NCBI GenBank assembly: GCA_944377405.1
Contig: CALWES010000002.1
Location: forward strand, 1 to 64,000
Source of the DNA: an uncultured Lachnospiraceae bacterium
Lineage (GTDB): Bacteria; Bacillota; Clostridia; Lachnospirales; Lachnospiraceae
DNA: 64,000 nucleotides
Direction of reading: 5' to 3'
The notes under the pieces are model-generated. The model was not told where the DNA came from. It searched no databases and was given only the letters and a program-made list of their open reading frames with translations. Of this stretch, positions 1 through 8,426 are shown piece after piece (positions within the stretch are counted from its first letter, which is position 1; every line of letters starts with the position of its first letter). A program made the position numbers and the translations under genes.

Positions 1-151
1 TTCGGAATAGTGTAGTGCTGGCGGTCTATCTCTTGTTTTCGGTTGCTTGCTTCCTTACCGTACATGAGCATTATCTTAAGGTATTGAAGCGTCTATTCAA
101 AGAATATGCCGCCGAGTTCGATCTCAGCGGCACATCTTTTCTTATTTACTT
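1..151. other. Window edge, no recognisable gene
   Basis: No gene with a credible ribosome binding site or family signature was found here. A short plus-strand frame from 15 to 212 runs into the antisense of the adhesin and is not convincing. The stretch lies downstream of the minus-strand adhesin and probably belongs to the same accessory element. A remnant of a mobile-element gene cannot be excluded. Confidence 0.4.
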
Positions 152-3100
152 TTATCTTTTCATTGCTCCCTCAGGAAGCCCGTCCTGCTCTCTTCCCCGT
201 GAGAAACTGTAGGCTACGCCGTCTATGACATGGTCTCCGGTATACATATATCCGAAGTTACCGTCATGGAAGGGATGGAGGTAGTAGATATTGCCATCTG
301 TGTCGGTGAACCAGCCGGTGTCAAGATATCCCTCTGCATTGAAGTGATACCAGAAGTACCGGTTGTTCCAAAGAGCTTTTATCCAACTGCCCGCTGCATA
401 GCTTCCGTCTGCGAGCTTAAATCTCCAGCTTATGCTTCCATCCGCAGCGGTCTCCTGTTCCCAAGTTCCCGAAGTTACATCGGAAGTTGTCTCCTCAGTC
501 CTTCCATCTGCATAATATACTCCCACAGGACCTGTATAAGAGCCTCCGCCGGAAGAACTGGAAGAGCTTCCACCACCGCTGCTGCTTTGTTTCTTCTCCC
601 AGTGGGCGTAGAGGGTAGCGTCCGCCGTAAAGACAGTGCTGGTGGTCACCCTGGTGCCGCCGCTGGCCGCTGTGTACCAGCCAAGGAAGTCATAGCCGCC
701 GCGTGTCGGGGTAGGCAGATTTTCCAACTTGGCGTCTTTGGTTTGGGTGTTGGACGGGTTCACGCTGCCGCCGTTGGCATCAAAGGTCACGGTGTACTCC
801 TGAGCTGTCTGCTCCTGCCAATGAGCATAGATGATAGAGTTCTTCGTAAAGACTGTGTCGGTCGTTACTTTCTCTCCACCAGTTTCTTCCGTGTACCAGC
901 CAAGGAAGTCATAGCCGCCGCGTGTCGGAGTGGGCAGGCTTTCCAGCTTCCCGTCTTTGGTGCTGGAGCCGGACGGGTTCACGCTGCCGCCGTTGGCGTC
1001 AAAGGTCACCGTGTACTCCTGCGCCGCCTGCTTCTGCCAATGAGCGTAGATGGTGGTGTCCTTCGTAAAGACTGTGTCGGTAATGACTTTCTCTCCACCG
1101 TCTTTCTGCGTGTACCAGCCAAGGAAGTCATAGCCGCCGCGTGTCGGAGTGGGCAGGCTTTCCAGCTTCCCGTCTTTGGTGGTGGCGCTGGACGGGTTCA
1201 CGCTGCCGCCGTTGGCATCAAAGGTCACGGTGTACTCCTGAGCTGTCTGCTCCTGCCAATGAGCATAGATGATAGAGTTCTTCGTAAAGACTGTGTCGGT
1301 CGTTACTTTCTCTCCACCAGTTTCTTCCGTGTACCAGCCGAGGAAGTCATAACCGCCGTGTGTCGGGGTAGGCAGGCTTTCCAACTTCCCGTTTTTGGTT
1401 TGGGCGCTGGATGGGCTTACGCTACCACCGTTTGCGTCAAAGGTTATTGCATATTCCTGAACAATAGGTTCTTTTACTACCTCAACGGAAATGCCCGTTT
1501 CCACGGTGTTGTAGTTGTCTGTGTCATCCGGTGTGAAGATTGCAGGATAGGTTTGTGTTCCTTCTGCCTCTGGAATGGTGCTTCCGTCTTTCCATGCCCA
1601 GCCTTCCGGCAGAGTCACTGTGGAAAGAGGTTTTCCCACCTGTGCAGTAATGCCGGTCGGCACTGTATAGGACGGATCTGCTTTTGCAATCGTCAGGTCA
1701 AAGGTACACTCGGTGTAATATTCTTCTCCAATCGTGCGTAAATGAAGTCCTCCGACCTTAATGGTATAATCACCGGCATCAGAAGGCAGACCTGCAACAT
1801 AGGAGCTGTCCTCTGCGCCCTGCGACTTATGCCAATAATAAAATTTTTGTATATCGGTTGCTCCACTAAGTCTAAAGCCGCTGTTTTGTTCTATGGGTGC
1901 TCCATTGTAGACAGGATTGTTTGATGTTCCCGACATTATTTCATCTTTAACAGGATAAACTGCCCAAGGATAGTTTGGATCGTATTGATTGTAGCCAATA
2001 TCTCCGTCAAGCTCTATTACTTTGACGCCGTCCACAACGGTGAGCGTCGGTTCCTTTGACGGATCGGCATCATAATATCCGCCGGCAATCAGGATTTTAT
2101 TGTCACTCTGGCGGGTAAAACAGGAGCTGATTTCACTTGCTTCGTATTTACCGCTCATAATGGTAAAGGAAGCAGAATCTTTCAGAATAATACTGCCCGG
2201 TTCCTCATACGGCAGTGTATCCTGGGTGGACAATCCTTGCTCATAGGTTATTTGGCTGTTAAGACTGACCATATTATTGGGTTGAGAGGAATTGTCCTTA
2301 TTTTCTTTGATCGTCCAATTCGTGATTTCAACAATGCAAGGTTTTGTTTGAGAATCGTTCAGGTAAAGGCCGCCTCCCTCTACTGTCGCAGTGTTCCCTT
2401 CAACGGAGCCGTTCCTGATCGTCAGCTTGCAATCTCCCTCACTGTATATGCCGCCACCATATTGGGCGGTATTGGTGGTAACATAACAGAGATTATTCCA
2501 TTCGACGCCTTCACACAGATATACGCCACCACCGTTTCCATTCGCTGTATTATGGGTGATACGAGGGGGGCCTGCCTGGGTATTGTTTACGGTTACTTTT
2601 GCTCCGGATGCCACATACACACCGCCACCGTTTCCGGTCGCTGTATTTAAGCCGATTGTCTGGGTGGCAATCCTGCATTCGCCACCGGCTACATAGATAC
2701 CTCCACCATTTCCTGCTGCTTCATTATAGTTGATCGAGGTAGCGGCAATGTCACATTTGCCGTCCGCCACATAGACGCCGCCGCCGTCTCTTTTTGCCTT
2801 ATTTTTGTAAATCGTACCATAAATATTACATTCGCCTCCGGCTACATACACACCGCCGCCATCGCCATCATGATCGTATGCGGTGTAGTTTGAGCCAATG
2901 GTGCCGTAAATATCACACACACCTCCGGCTACATACACTCCGCCGCCCTGGTCGAAAGCCTGGTTGCTAGTGACACTTGCGTCTTCCTCGATGGTACAGG
3001 TGCCGTTCTCGACATACACACCGCCGTATTTGGTATTGTTATCGTAGATGTTGCTCCCACTGATGGTACAATTTCCGCCGAGCACGCTGACTGCGCCGCC

Positions 3101-4483
3101 GTTATCTATACGCCCGGTAATCTGGGCGTCACCGCCGATATTGCAGCTGCCGCCTTTCACCACCACAGCGCCGGTGTTTTCTCCGGACGAGGTATAATCA
3201 TAGACTTTTATGGTACCGCCGGTAATGTTACAGGTACCCTCAGTCATCACGATGGGGCTGGAGATGGTACCGCCGCTAATATTGCAGGTGCCGCCCCTTA
3301 CATTCACCGCAGGAGCCCCTTCGGTGAAGTTTTTGATTTCGGTGGTACCACTAATGTTACAGGTGCCAGAATTCATATTGATCATACTTTGAACATTGGC
3401 TCCATTGAGAGAAAGGATGCCGAAGTCTGTCAATTTGATTTCAACACCCGATGTGATAGTAGTATTCGAAGTGATAGTCATATTATAACTGGCATAAACG
3501 TTGATCGTGCATCCTTCATAAATATTGGTATGACCGTCTATCGTTGCTGATCCCGTTATCACGCAGTTGTCCAAGTTCACATTTGACAGAGAGCTGTCCC
3601 TCACCTCCGCATCATAAATATACCCTCTCCCTGTACAGTCGCAGATTGTTGAATCCCTTAATCTTTGCATCGTGTTTCCATTAATCCTGTACCCATTCAA
3701 ACATATTGTTACACTCTCATCGCACCACAGAGAATTCCCCAAGGTCACATCGCCGGTAAGCACATAATTGCCAGATGGTAATTCAAGCTCTTCTATCGTT
3801 CCTGAAAGTGTTTTCCATCCATCATGGCCGAAGTGTTCACTGGACAGAGGCGCGGCAGCCGCTAACATCGGGGCTGCACCAATGCAAACCTTATCCAGTT
3901 GGGCACCCTCCGCAGAGCAGACCGGACAATCCGCATTGACTTCTTCCTCGGTGCAGAGGGTTTCACAGGTACATTCTTCCGGCTGTGCGTCGGACGGAGT
4001 TGCCGGGTTCCCGCTGTCCTGGGCGTTGCAGACTTCACAAACAAAGGTGCAGGGCGTTCCTTCTGTTGCGGGAACATAGCCGCAGGCTTCGTCGTGTTCA
4101 TGCTTGCAGTCCAGGGCCTTTGTGATACACCCGCTTTCCTCGCTGCATACATGGGTGCAGGCAGTCGGCTCGGCTTCCTCCGGCTCGGACGGGGTTGCGG
4201 TATTCTCCGACACGCTTTCCGCCGGGTAGCACTCCGGGCCGTGTTCATGGACGCAGCTTGTCACAAGGGTATAGCAGTCCTCCGTGTGTTCATGGGAACA
4301 GGGGATTTCCGCTGTCCCCTCGGTGTAGCCGCAGCTTTCGTCGTGCTGCGGGTGATGTTCGCACAGGGCGCTTTGCACTGGTGGCGCGCCGCTGCCTGTC
4401 TCCCCCTCGGCAAAGGCCGTGGCCGGGAGCAGCGTAAACAGCAGGCACAGGCACAAAAGCGCCGCTGTCAGTCGTTTTCGCAT
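152..4483 (-). CDS. Large secreted adhesin with InlB-type repeats
   Basis: Predicted secreted cell-surface protein of 1443 residues, probably an adhesin. The start at 4483 is chosen because AAGGAGG lies just upstream and a signal peptide follows directly (MRKRLTAALLCLCLLF). Domains in order: a Cys/His-rich head with repeated C-x-H-E-H motifs (about residues 40-190), a long stretch of GGGVYVAGG-like repeats typical of a right-handed beta-helix (about 320-800), a beta-sandwich spacer, four Listeria-Bacteroides (InlB B-type) repeats each ending in YAHW, a Ser/Gly linker, and a C-terminal aromatic, Gly-rich wall-binding-like region. No LPxTG motif is seen, so attachment is probably non-covalent through the tail. 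Its start overlaps the end of the upstream 117-residue gene, which suggests coupling. Genes like this are common cargo on Clostridia integrative elements. The ligand is unknown. Confidence 0.85.
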   Translation of the reverse strand: MRKRLTAALLCLCLLFTLLPATAFAEGETGSGAPPVQSALCEHHPQHDESCGYTEGTAEIPCSHEHTEDCYTLVTSCVHEHGPECYPAESVSENTATPSEPEEAEPTACTHVCSEESGCITKALDCKHEHDEACGYVPATEGTPCTFVCEVCNAQDSGNPATPSDAQPEECTCETLCTEEEVNADCPVCSAEGAQLDKVCIGAAPMLAAAAPLSSEHFGHDGWKTLSGTIEELELPSGNYVLTGDVTLGNSLWCDESVTICLNGYRINGNTMQRLRDSTICDCTGRGYIYDAEVRDSSLSNVNLDNCVITGSATIDGHTNIYEGCTINVYASYNMTITSNTTITSGVEIKLTDFGILSLNGANVQSMINMNSGTCNISGTTEIKNFTEGAPAVNVRGGTCNISGGTISSPIVMTEGTCNITGGTIKVYDYTSSGENTGAVVVKGGSCNIGGDAQITGRIDNGGAVSVLGGNCTISGSNIYDNNTKYGGVYVENGTCTIEEDASVTSNQAFDQGGGVYVAGGVCDIYGTIGSNYTAYDHDGDGGGVYVAGGECNIYGTIYKNKAKRDGGGVYVADGKCDIAATSINYNEAAGNGGGIYVAGGECRIATQTIGLNTATGNGGGVYVASGAKVTVNNTQAGPPRITHNTANGNGGGVYLCEGVEWNNLCYVTTNTAQYGGGIYSEGDCKLTIRNGSVEGNTATVEGGGLYLNDSQTKPCIVEITNWTIKENKDNSSQPNNMVSLNSQITYEQGLSTQDTLPYEEPGSIILKDSASFTIMSGKYEASEISSCFTRQSDNKILIAGGYYDADPSKEPTLTVVDGVKVIELDGDIGYNQYDPNYPWAVYPVKDEIMSGTSNNPVYNGAPIEQNSGFRLSGATDIQKFYYWHKSQGAEDSSYVAGLPSDAGDYTIKVGGLHLRTIGEEYYTECTFDLTIAKADPSYTVPTGITAQVGKPLSTVTLPEGWAWKDGSTIPEAEGTQTYPAIFTPDDTDNYNTVETGISVEVVKEPIVQEYAITFDANGGSVSPSSAQTKNGKLESLPTPTHGGYDFLGWYTEETGGEKVTTDTVFTKNSIIYAHWQEQTAQEYTVTFDANGGSVNPSSATTKDGKLESLPTPTRGGYDFLGWYTQKDGGEKVITDTVFTKDTTIYAHWQKQAAQEYTVTFDANGGSVNPSGSSTKDGKLESLPTPTRGGYDFLGWYTEETGGEKVTTDTVFTKNSIIYAHWQEQTAQEYTVTFDANGGSVNPSNTQTKDAKLENLPTPTRGGYDFLGWYTAASGGTRVTTSTVFTADATLYAHWEKKQSSSGGGSSSSSSGGGSYTGPVGVYYADGRTEETTSDVTSGTWEQETAADGSISWRFKLADGSYAAGSWIKALWNNRYFWYHFNAEGYLDTGWFTDTDGNIYYLHPFHDGNFGYMYTGDHVIDGVAYSFSRGREQDGLPEGAMKR
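597..1470 (-). repeat. Four 219-bp tandem repeats (InlB-type modules)
   Basis: The DNA encoding the InlB-type repeats is itself tandemly repeated. The same CATAGCCGCC-like string occurs at 691, 910, 1129 and 1348 (the last slightly diverged), an exact 219-bp (73-codon) period. High nucleotide similarity suggests recent copy-number change by recombination or slippage. Confidence 0.9.
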
Positions 4484-4821
4484 AGTGTTTCCTCCTTGTT
4501 CGCTGGGGTCAGGCCGCTCCTGGGGGAGCGCCGTTTCTTCTTTCTCCGCTTCTCGTGATCGCATACTCCCAGCAGAGAGCCGGGAAATTGGTGGTAGTGA
4601 CGGCAGGAGCCGCAGTCAATGCTTGCCGGATCGTCGTCCACCATCTCCGCATGGGGACAGGCGTCCTCGATGGTTAGAAGAATGGGGCGGCCAGACGGGG
4701 TATGACCGGGCTGTTTGCAGTAGTCCTCGTAGTCCTCCACCTCTCTTTGGAGATGGTCGTCCCAATATACGGGGACTTCGATCACTTCTCCCTCAAATTC
4801 ATAGCGATTAACCTTTCCCAT
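4468..4821 (-). CDS. Small Cys-containing protein of an integrative element
   Basis: Predicted soluble protein of 117 residues, function unknown. It is rich in acidic residues. It carries C-x2-C-x8-C spacing around IDCGSCRHYHQFPGSLLGVC, plus an earlier Cys-Pro-His, so it may bind a metal, and it has a basic KRRKKKRR patch near the C-terminus. Proteins of this kind occur in conjugative and integrative elements of gut Clostridia; that is recalled context and has not been tested by search. The gene overlaps the adhesin start by 16 bases and lies 3 bases downstream of the next small gene, so these three form one minus-strand transcription unit. Confidence 0.6.
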   Translation of the reverse strand: MGKVNRYEFEGEVIEVPVYWDDHLQREVEDYEDYCKQPGHTPSGRPILLTIEDACPHAEMVDDDPASIDCGSCRHYHQFPGSLLGVCDHEKRRKKKRRSPRSGLTPANKEETLCEND

Positions 4822-4824
4822 GCC

Positions 4825-4998
4825 TTAACCCCCTTTCTCTTGTCTACGGCGCAGGCCGTTCACCACCGCGCCCAGGGCCGCCCCTGCGGCAAGGGCGGCC
4901 AGTATCAAAGTGCCGGAGCGGGCGCGGCGGTGCTTCTGCCGCTCATTTTCCTTGACCCGTTCCTTTACCATCGCCACGCGGGTTTCATGGCTATACAC
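4825..4998 (-). CDS. Small basic membrane-associated protein
   Basis: Predicted 57-residue protein, function unknown. A GTG start at 4998 is preferred because a GGGG-type ribosome binding site precedes it; an open frame extends to a GTG at 5064, but that would run into a strong terminator stem. The N-terminal half is charged (ETRVAMVKERVKENERQKHR). It is followed by one hydrophobic Ala-rich segment (TLILAALAAGAALGAVVNGL) that could span the membrane, and then a short basic tail. It is the first gene of the minus-strand unit that continues into the 117-residue protein and the adhesin. Confidence 0.5.
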   Translation of the reverse strand: MYSHETRVAMVKERVKENERQKHRRARSGTLILAALAAGAALGAVVNGLRRRQEKGG

Positions 4999-5042
4999 GC
5001 TTCGGACACCCCTCTCCCCAAACGCCGGAGCCGCCAAGACGC

Positions 5043-5090
5043 AAAAAGGGCGCACCCCGCCCACGGAATGACCGTGGACGCAGCGCGCCC
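5043..5090 (-). terminator. Intrinsic terminator after the LuxR-type gene
   Basis: Read on the minus strand, an outer GGGCGC/GCGCCC stem (5085-5090 with 5048-5053) encloses an inner CCACGG/CCGTGG stem and is followed by TTTTT (5047-5043). It would end transcripts from the LuxR-type gene before the small element genes. Confidence 0.7.
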
Positions 5091-5380
5091 CTTGAAACGG
5101 CGTTATGAAATTTTGATTGTACGCAGGAAAAAAGGACAGACTTATGCTGCTGTCTGTCTAATTATGCGGGATAAAACCCATTTGTCAAGACTTATTTTGC
5201 AAATCTCCATCTTTTCTACCTGCATTTCTGCGGCAAACTCCGCCGCCGTTTTGGGCGGTGGTTCTATGGCCGCATTTTTATTATACAGGAAAAAAAGAGG
5301 GAATACCATCACCCGTTTTGACCCCTAAAATGGGTGACCCCCAGGGGGCTTTTCCGGCCCCTTTCGGGGGGTCTCTTTGC
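5091..5380. other. GC-rich gap with nested inverted repeats
   Basis: No gene is supported here. The stretch contains a CCGCCGCC/GGGCGGTGG hairpin near 5240-5262. It also has a nested palindrome just downstream of the LuxR-type gene, with GACCCCC at 5336-5342 pairing with GGGGGTC at 5367-5373 and an inner GGGGC/GCCCC stem. Neither has a clean T-run on the minus strand, so their role is unclear. Confidence 0.5.
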
Positions 5381-6592
5381 CTATAAAAGCATATACTGTT
5401 TCAGGTCTTTTCGGTTCTGCACGTTCAGCTTCCGCATGGCCTCGGAGATATGACTTTTTGCCGTATTTGCTGATATTTTCAGGTGTTCCGCGATCTCCTG
5501 GGTCGTCCAGTCGCGGGCCGCGAGCATGGCAATTACAAACTCTGTGGTTGTCAAATCATCGGCCACATCGTGCCCGGTTTTTGGGTTGTGAACTCTACGC
5601 CACCCGGAAGAGAAACGATAGGTGATGTCGATGATCCGTTTGAAATCTTCCGGCCATTTTGGTTTGATAACCGCTTCCAGCATGGCCCCTAAAAGCCCGT
5701 GGTGTTCCCCAAAACCCTCAATCAGATCGTCGGGGCGGGCAATCTCCCAGGCGATGAGAAGATGGGCCTCGGCCCGGTCTGTCTGCTTCATGCTCATGTA
5801 GTCCATGACCGCCACAAGGTGCAGGTAGATCGCGGAGATGGGATAGGCCGACGCACCCATGGCAAGGGTGGCCTCCACGATACCGGCGCTGTGGTCATAC
5901 TCCTGTTTCAGATAGAGATAGTGGGACTGGACATACAGAGCAAAGGCCCTGAGGCCCGGCGGCAATAAGGGCAGGAAGCTCCCGGCCTGGGGCATTTCCT
6001 CCGGCAGCGGCAGGTGCAGAAGCACCGTTCCCGTAAAAGAGATAAACGCCGCAGCCGCCCGAAGCTCCGGCACCTGCTCCCCCGCGTTTGCAAGGGAAAC
6101 ATTCAATTCCCCCAGGGCAAACTCGGCCCGCTGAATCCGTTTCAGGGAGAGGTTTGCATAGGCGTAGATCAGGCAGGCGGACAGCCGCGCCCCCATGTCG
6201 GGGCTTGTGAGGTAGGCTTCCACCTCCTTTGCCGCCACTTCTGCCTGTCCGCTGAAATAGTGGTATTCGGCCATGGCTATGTCCCGTCGTGGGCCGGGAG
6301 CCATGGCCTCCACCGTTTCCCTGCACTTCCCCGGCGCAAAGGCCGTGTTCATCAGGGGCATAAGGTTCGTCTGGTCGATCAGCCCGCCGGAAGCGGTCTT
6401 TGCCGGGGCGGTTTTTCCTTGCCGCCTTGTCCGGCGCGGGTCACCGGGCTTTTCTGCGTCGGCAGGGACGGCCCAGGCTTTCCCCACCCGCTGTGCGCCG
6501 GGTATGCGCCCCTCGGCGCAATATTGGTTAATTCTCCGTTCGGACACGCCCCATTTTTCCGCCGCCTCCCGGAGAGAAAGATAGGTTTTCAT
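5381..6592 (-). CDS. LuxR-type regulator with N-terminal excisionase-like HTH
   Basis: Transcriptional regulator of 403 residues. The start at 6592 follows an AAGGCGG ribosome binding site and gives the N-terminus MKTYLSLREAAEKWGVSERR, a MerR/excisionase-like helix-turn-helix. The middle (about 90-330) is alpha-helical and resembles the TPR-like sensory region of MalT-type regulators. The C-terminal about 60 residues form a LuxR-type helix-turn-helix (WTTQEIAEHLKISANTAKSH). A protein with DNA-binding domains at both ends is unusual but recurs on Clostridia mobile elements. It probably controls the neighbouring element genes; the signal it senses is unknown. Confidence 0.75.
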   Translation of the reverse strand: MKTYLSLREAAEKWGVSERRINQYCAEGRIPGAQRVGKAWAVPADAEKPGDPRRTRRQGKTAPAKTASGGLIDQTNLMPLMNTAFAPGKCRETVEAMAPGPRRDIAMAEYHYFSGQAEVAAKEVEAYLTSPDMGARLSACLIYAYANLSLKRIQRAEFALGELNVSLANAGEQVPELRAAAAFISFTGTVLLHLPLPEEMPQAGSFLPLLPPGLRAFALYVQSHYLYLKQEYDHSAGIVEATLAMGASAYPISAIYLHLVAVMDYMSMKQTDRAEAHLLIAWEIARPDDLIEGFGEHHGLLGAMLEAVIKPKWPEDFKRIIDITYRFSSGWRRVHNPKTGHDVADDLTTTEFVIAMLAARDWTTQEIAEHLKISANTAKSHISEAMRKLNVQNRKDLKQYMLL

Positions 6593-6709
6593 ATTGTCAC
6601 CGCCTTTTAGAAGAATGGATAACTTTTCCATTGAATTTACATCGTCTATTATATACGAAATCCCGTAGATTTGCCTGTATTTCAAGGCATTTGCCGGATA
6701 GTCGCTTGA

Positions 6710-7250
6710 TTTATTATAAACAATGGAAATATAGCCGCATTAAAGATAATTAAAAAAAATAAAAACACAAAAGAATATTTTAACAGCAGTGAGTTCTTAA
6801 ATAATATATTACAGTTTTGTTTTTCATCATCAAGAGATAGTACAGGCGTTTTATAATGCTGGTGTCCCTCTAGATAATTATAAGGGTGTGTGGCTTCCGA
6901 TTTATGAAGCGGCAAGTGTGGGAGATACAGCGGCAGTAAGAAAATTGGCAGAATTGGGAGCTGATCTTGATGACAAAGGCAAAATCGGCGCTACAGCTAT
7001 GTTGCCTGCAGCACGCGGGGATGAAGATACATTGGAGGTACTTCTAAAGTTCGGAGCCAATCCGAATGAGTCTGAAAACAAAACAGGCCTTACACCACTT
7101 ATGATAGCAGTATCATGGGAATCACCTGAATGTGTGAGGATGCTGTTGGATTACGGAGCAGATAAAGATGCAATCAAAAAAGATGGAACCACTGTATACG
7201 AATATGCCCAAAATGTTGGAAGCGAAGAAATAATAACAATGCTTGATTAA
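6710..7250 (+). pseudogene. Frameshifted ankyrin-repeat gene remnant
   Basis: Ankyrin-repeat protein, apparently broken. The open 3' part (GTG at 6888 to 7250) encodes about three repeats (for example DTLEVLLKFGANPNESENKT and ECVRMLLDYGADKDAIKKDG). The same frame stays open and ankyrin-like upstream to a stop at 6798-6800 (IVQAFYNAGVPLDNYKGVWL). A second frame, from just after a stop at 6707-6709, reads NNGNIAALKII and FLNNILQFCF, which looks like the preceding repeat. Joining the two needs a one-base shift near 6825-6836. There is no ribosome binding site at 6888. The DNA is much more AT-rich than its neighbours, which points to a transferred and decayed gene. Confidence 0.65.
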
Positions 7251-7308
7251 TTTACTGTCTAAATTATAGACTAACTTTGAAGCGGATCGACGGTCCGATT
7301 TTCATTTT

Positions 7309-7520
7309 TTGAAAATCTGGGTGTAACTTTTCAGGCAGCGATACACCCCGGAAAAGAAAAACTTGATCCAGGGCCGTACAGTTTAGCCCGAGCGTACACC
7401 CCGGATCGAAGAAGTGCTTCAAAAAGCCGTCATATTTTCCTGAACTTACACCCCAAAATCAAGCTCCTTGAAAACAGGGTGTATCCGCCCCTGAAACGTA
7501 CACCCCAAATTGAGGAGACG
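7309..7520. repeat. Degenerate 52-53-nt repeat array with TACACCCC cores
   Basis: TACACCCC occurs at 7342, 7395, 7447 and 7499, spaced 53, 52 and 52 bases. Each copy is preceded about 33 bases earlier by a TTGAAAA-like string (7309, 7362, 7416, 7468). In units 1 and 4 a GGGTGTA (7319-7325 and 7477-7483) faces the core 15-16 bases away and could form a 7-bp hairpin. No coding frame explains it. Confidence 0.75.
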
Positions 7521-7561
7521 GCTGATAGGACCGTCCCCAGACAAATAAGACAAAACAAAAG

Positions 7562-7600
7562 CGACCATGCTTCTGATCAATAGAAGCATGGTCGTTTTTT
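7562..7600 (+). terminator. Strong intrinsic terminator
   Basis: A perfect 13-bp stem (CGACCATGCTTCT at 7562-7574 with AGAAGCATGGTCG at 7582-7594) with a 7-base loop is followed by TTTTTT. The A-rich left flank means it could also stop minus-strand transcripts from the TetR gene. Confidence 0.85.
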
Positions 7601-7604
7601 CACC

Positions 7605-7656
7605 CCTCAGGAAAGCTCCTCAGGAAAGCCCCTCAGGAAAGCCCTTCAGGAAATCT
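7605..7656. repeat. 13-bp tandem repeat at the tetR 3' end
   Basis: Four 13-bp units occur at 7605, 7618, 7631 and 7644. The first three are near-identical CCTCAGGAAAGC(C/T) and the fourth is diverged. The fourth contains the stop codon and last codons of the TetR gene, so the array looks like slippage expansion of the gene's 3' end. Confidence 0.85.
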
Positions 7657-8251
7657 TCAGGATCCCCTCCCGGAGGATGTCCTCCGTGATCAGGGCCAGC
7701 TCCCGGGGCGTCTCCCGGCAGCCGTTCTTCAGCCAGTACTGGACGATGCCCACGCAGCCGGAGAGGAAATAGTGGAGGAGCAGCATGAAGTTCTCCTGGT
7801 TTTTCATGCGGGAGGCGCTGATCATGTCCTTCAGGCACTTTTCCTTTACGATGTCCTTGATCCGGTTCTGGAATTTCAGATCTCCGTTTTCGCTCATGAG
7901 GATCCCCACGATATCCTGATTTTCCCGGATCAGGGTGAAGATCTCCGTGAACACCAGGGAGGGATGGGCGTGGAGCTCCGCCGGTTCAAACTTGTTAAGG
8001 GCCAGGTTGAACTCGCCGATCAGCTCCTCCTCCGTCTGCTCCAGGAGATCATAGACGTCCCGGTAATGGAGGTAGAAGGTGCCCCGGTTGAGGTCCGACA
8101 TGTCCGTAAGCTCCTTTACGGTGATCTCGTTGATCTGCTTTGTCTTCATCAGCTCCGCCAGGCAGTGGCGCAAAAGCGCCCTGGTCTTCCGGACCCTCCG
8201 GTCCTGGCTTTTCGGGGCGCTGCCCTCTGTCCGGTGTTCTGCTCGTTTCAT
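7646..8251 (-). CDS. TetR/AcrR family regulator
   Basis: DNA-binding repressor of 201 residues. Residues about 20-65 carry the TetR helix-turn-helix, seen as ITVKELTDMSDLNRGTFYLH followed by YRDVYDLLEQTEEEL, a typical TetR recognition helix. The remaining helical domain should bind a ligand and dimerise. It is divergently transcribed from the MMPL exporter gene that starts at 8427, and the intergenic region contains a GACA-CT-TGTC palindrome downstream of the exporter promoter. It is therefore likely to repress the exporter operon and itself. The inducer is unknown. Confidence 0.85.
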   Translation of the reverse strand: MKRAEHRTEGSAPKSQDRRVRKTRALLRHCLAELMKTKQINEITVKELTDMSDLNRGTFYLHYRDVYDLLEQTEEELIGEFNLALNKFEPAELHAHPSLVFTEIFTLIRENQDIVGILMSENGDLKFQNRIKDIVKEKCLKDMISASRMKNQENFMLLLHYFLSGCVGIVQYWLKNGCRETPRELALITEDILREGILKIS

Positions 8252-8341
8252 AGATCATCCCCCTTTTTCCGACACGGTTCAGATAATCGCCAGATCTCTG
8301 AAAAGTGTCAATTATTAAACAGCTTTCCATGGGATTGCATA

Positions 8342-8370
8342 TTGCTTTTATAGCCATCGATTCTTATAAT
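8342..8370 (+). promoter_or_regulatory. SigA-type promoter of the MMPL operon
   Basis: TTGCTT (8342-8347), a 17-base spacer and TATAAT (8365-8370). It lies in the divergent tetR/MMPL intergenic region and points at the exporter gene. Confidence 0.75.
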
Positions 8371-8389
8371 GGACACTAGCATAAAAATA

Positions 8390-8399
8390 GACACTTGTC
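8390..8399. promoter_or_regulatory. Candidate TetR operator
   Basis: The palindrome GACA-CT-TGTC lies about 20 bases downstream of the -10 box. Related GACACT (8372-8377) and GTGTCAATTATT (about 8306) strings occur in the same intergenic region. Assignment as the operator is an inference from position. Confidence 0.4.
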
Positions 8400-8426
8400 A
8401 ATAAACCAACGGGAATCTGTTTAAAA

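Noticed and set aside
597..1470. Regular repeats that might be taken for CRISPR
   Set aside because: The 219-bp units are continuous coding repeats of InlB-type domains with no spacer structure.
230..1741. Plus-strand open frame of 503 codons opposite the adhesin
   Set aside because: It mirrors the repeat-rich adhesin gene, has no ribosome binding site and encodes low-complexity Cys/Val/Arg-rich sequence; the minus-strand protein has clear domains.
7309..7520. 52-nt periodic repeats considered as a CRISPR array
   Set aside because: The conserved core is only 8 bases, the rest of each unit is itself loosely conserved rather than unique, and no cas gene is in the window.
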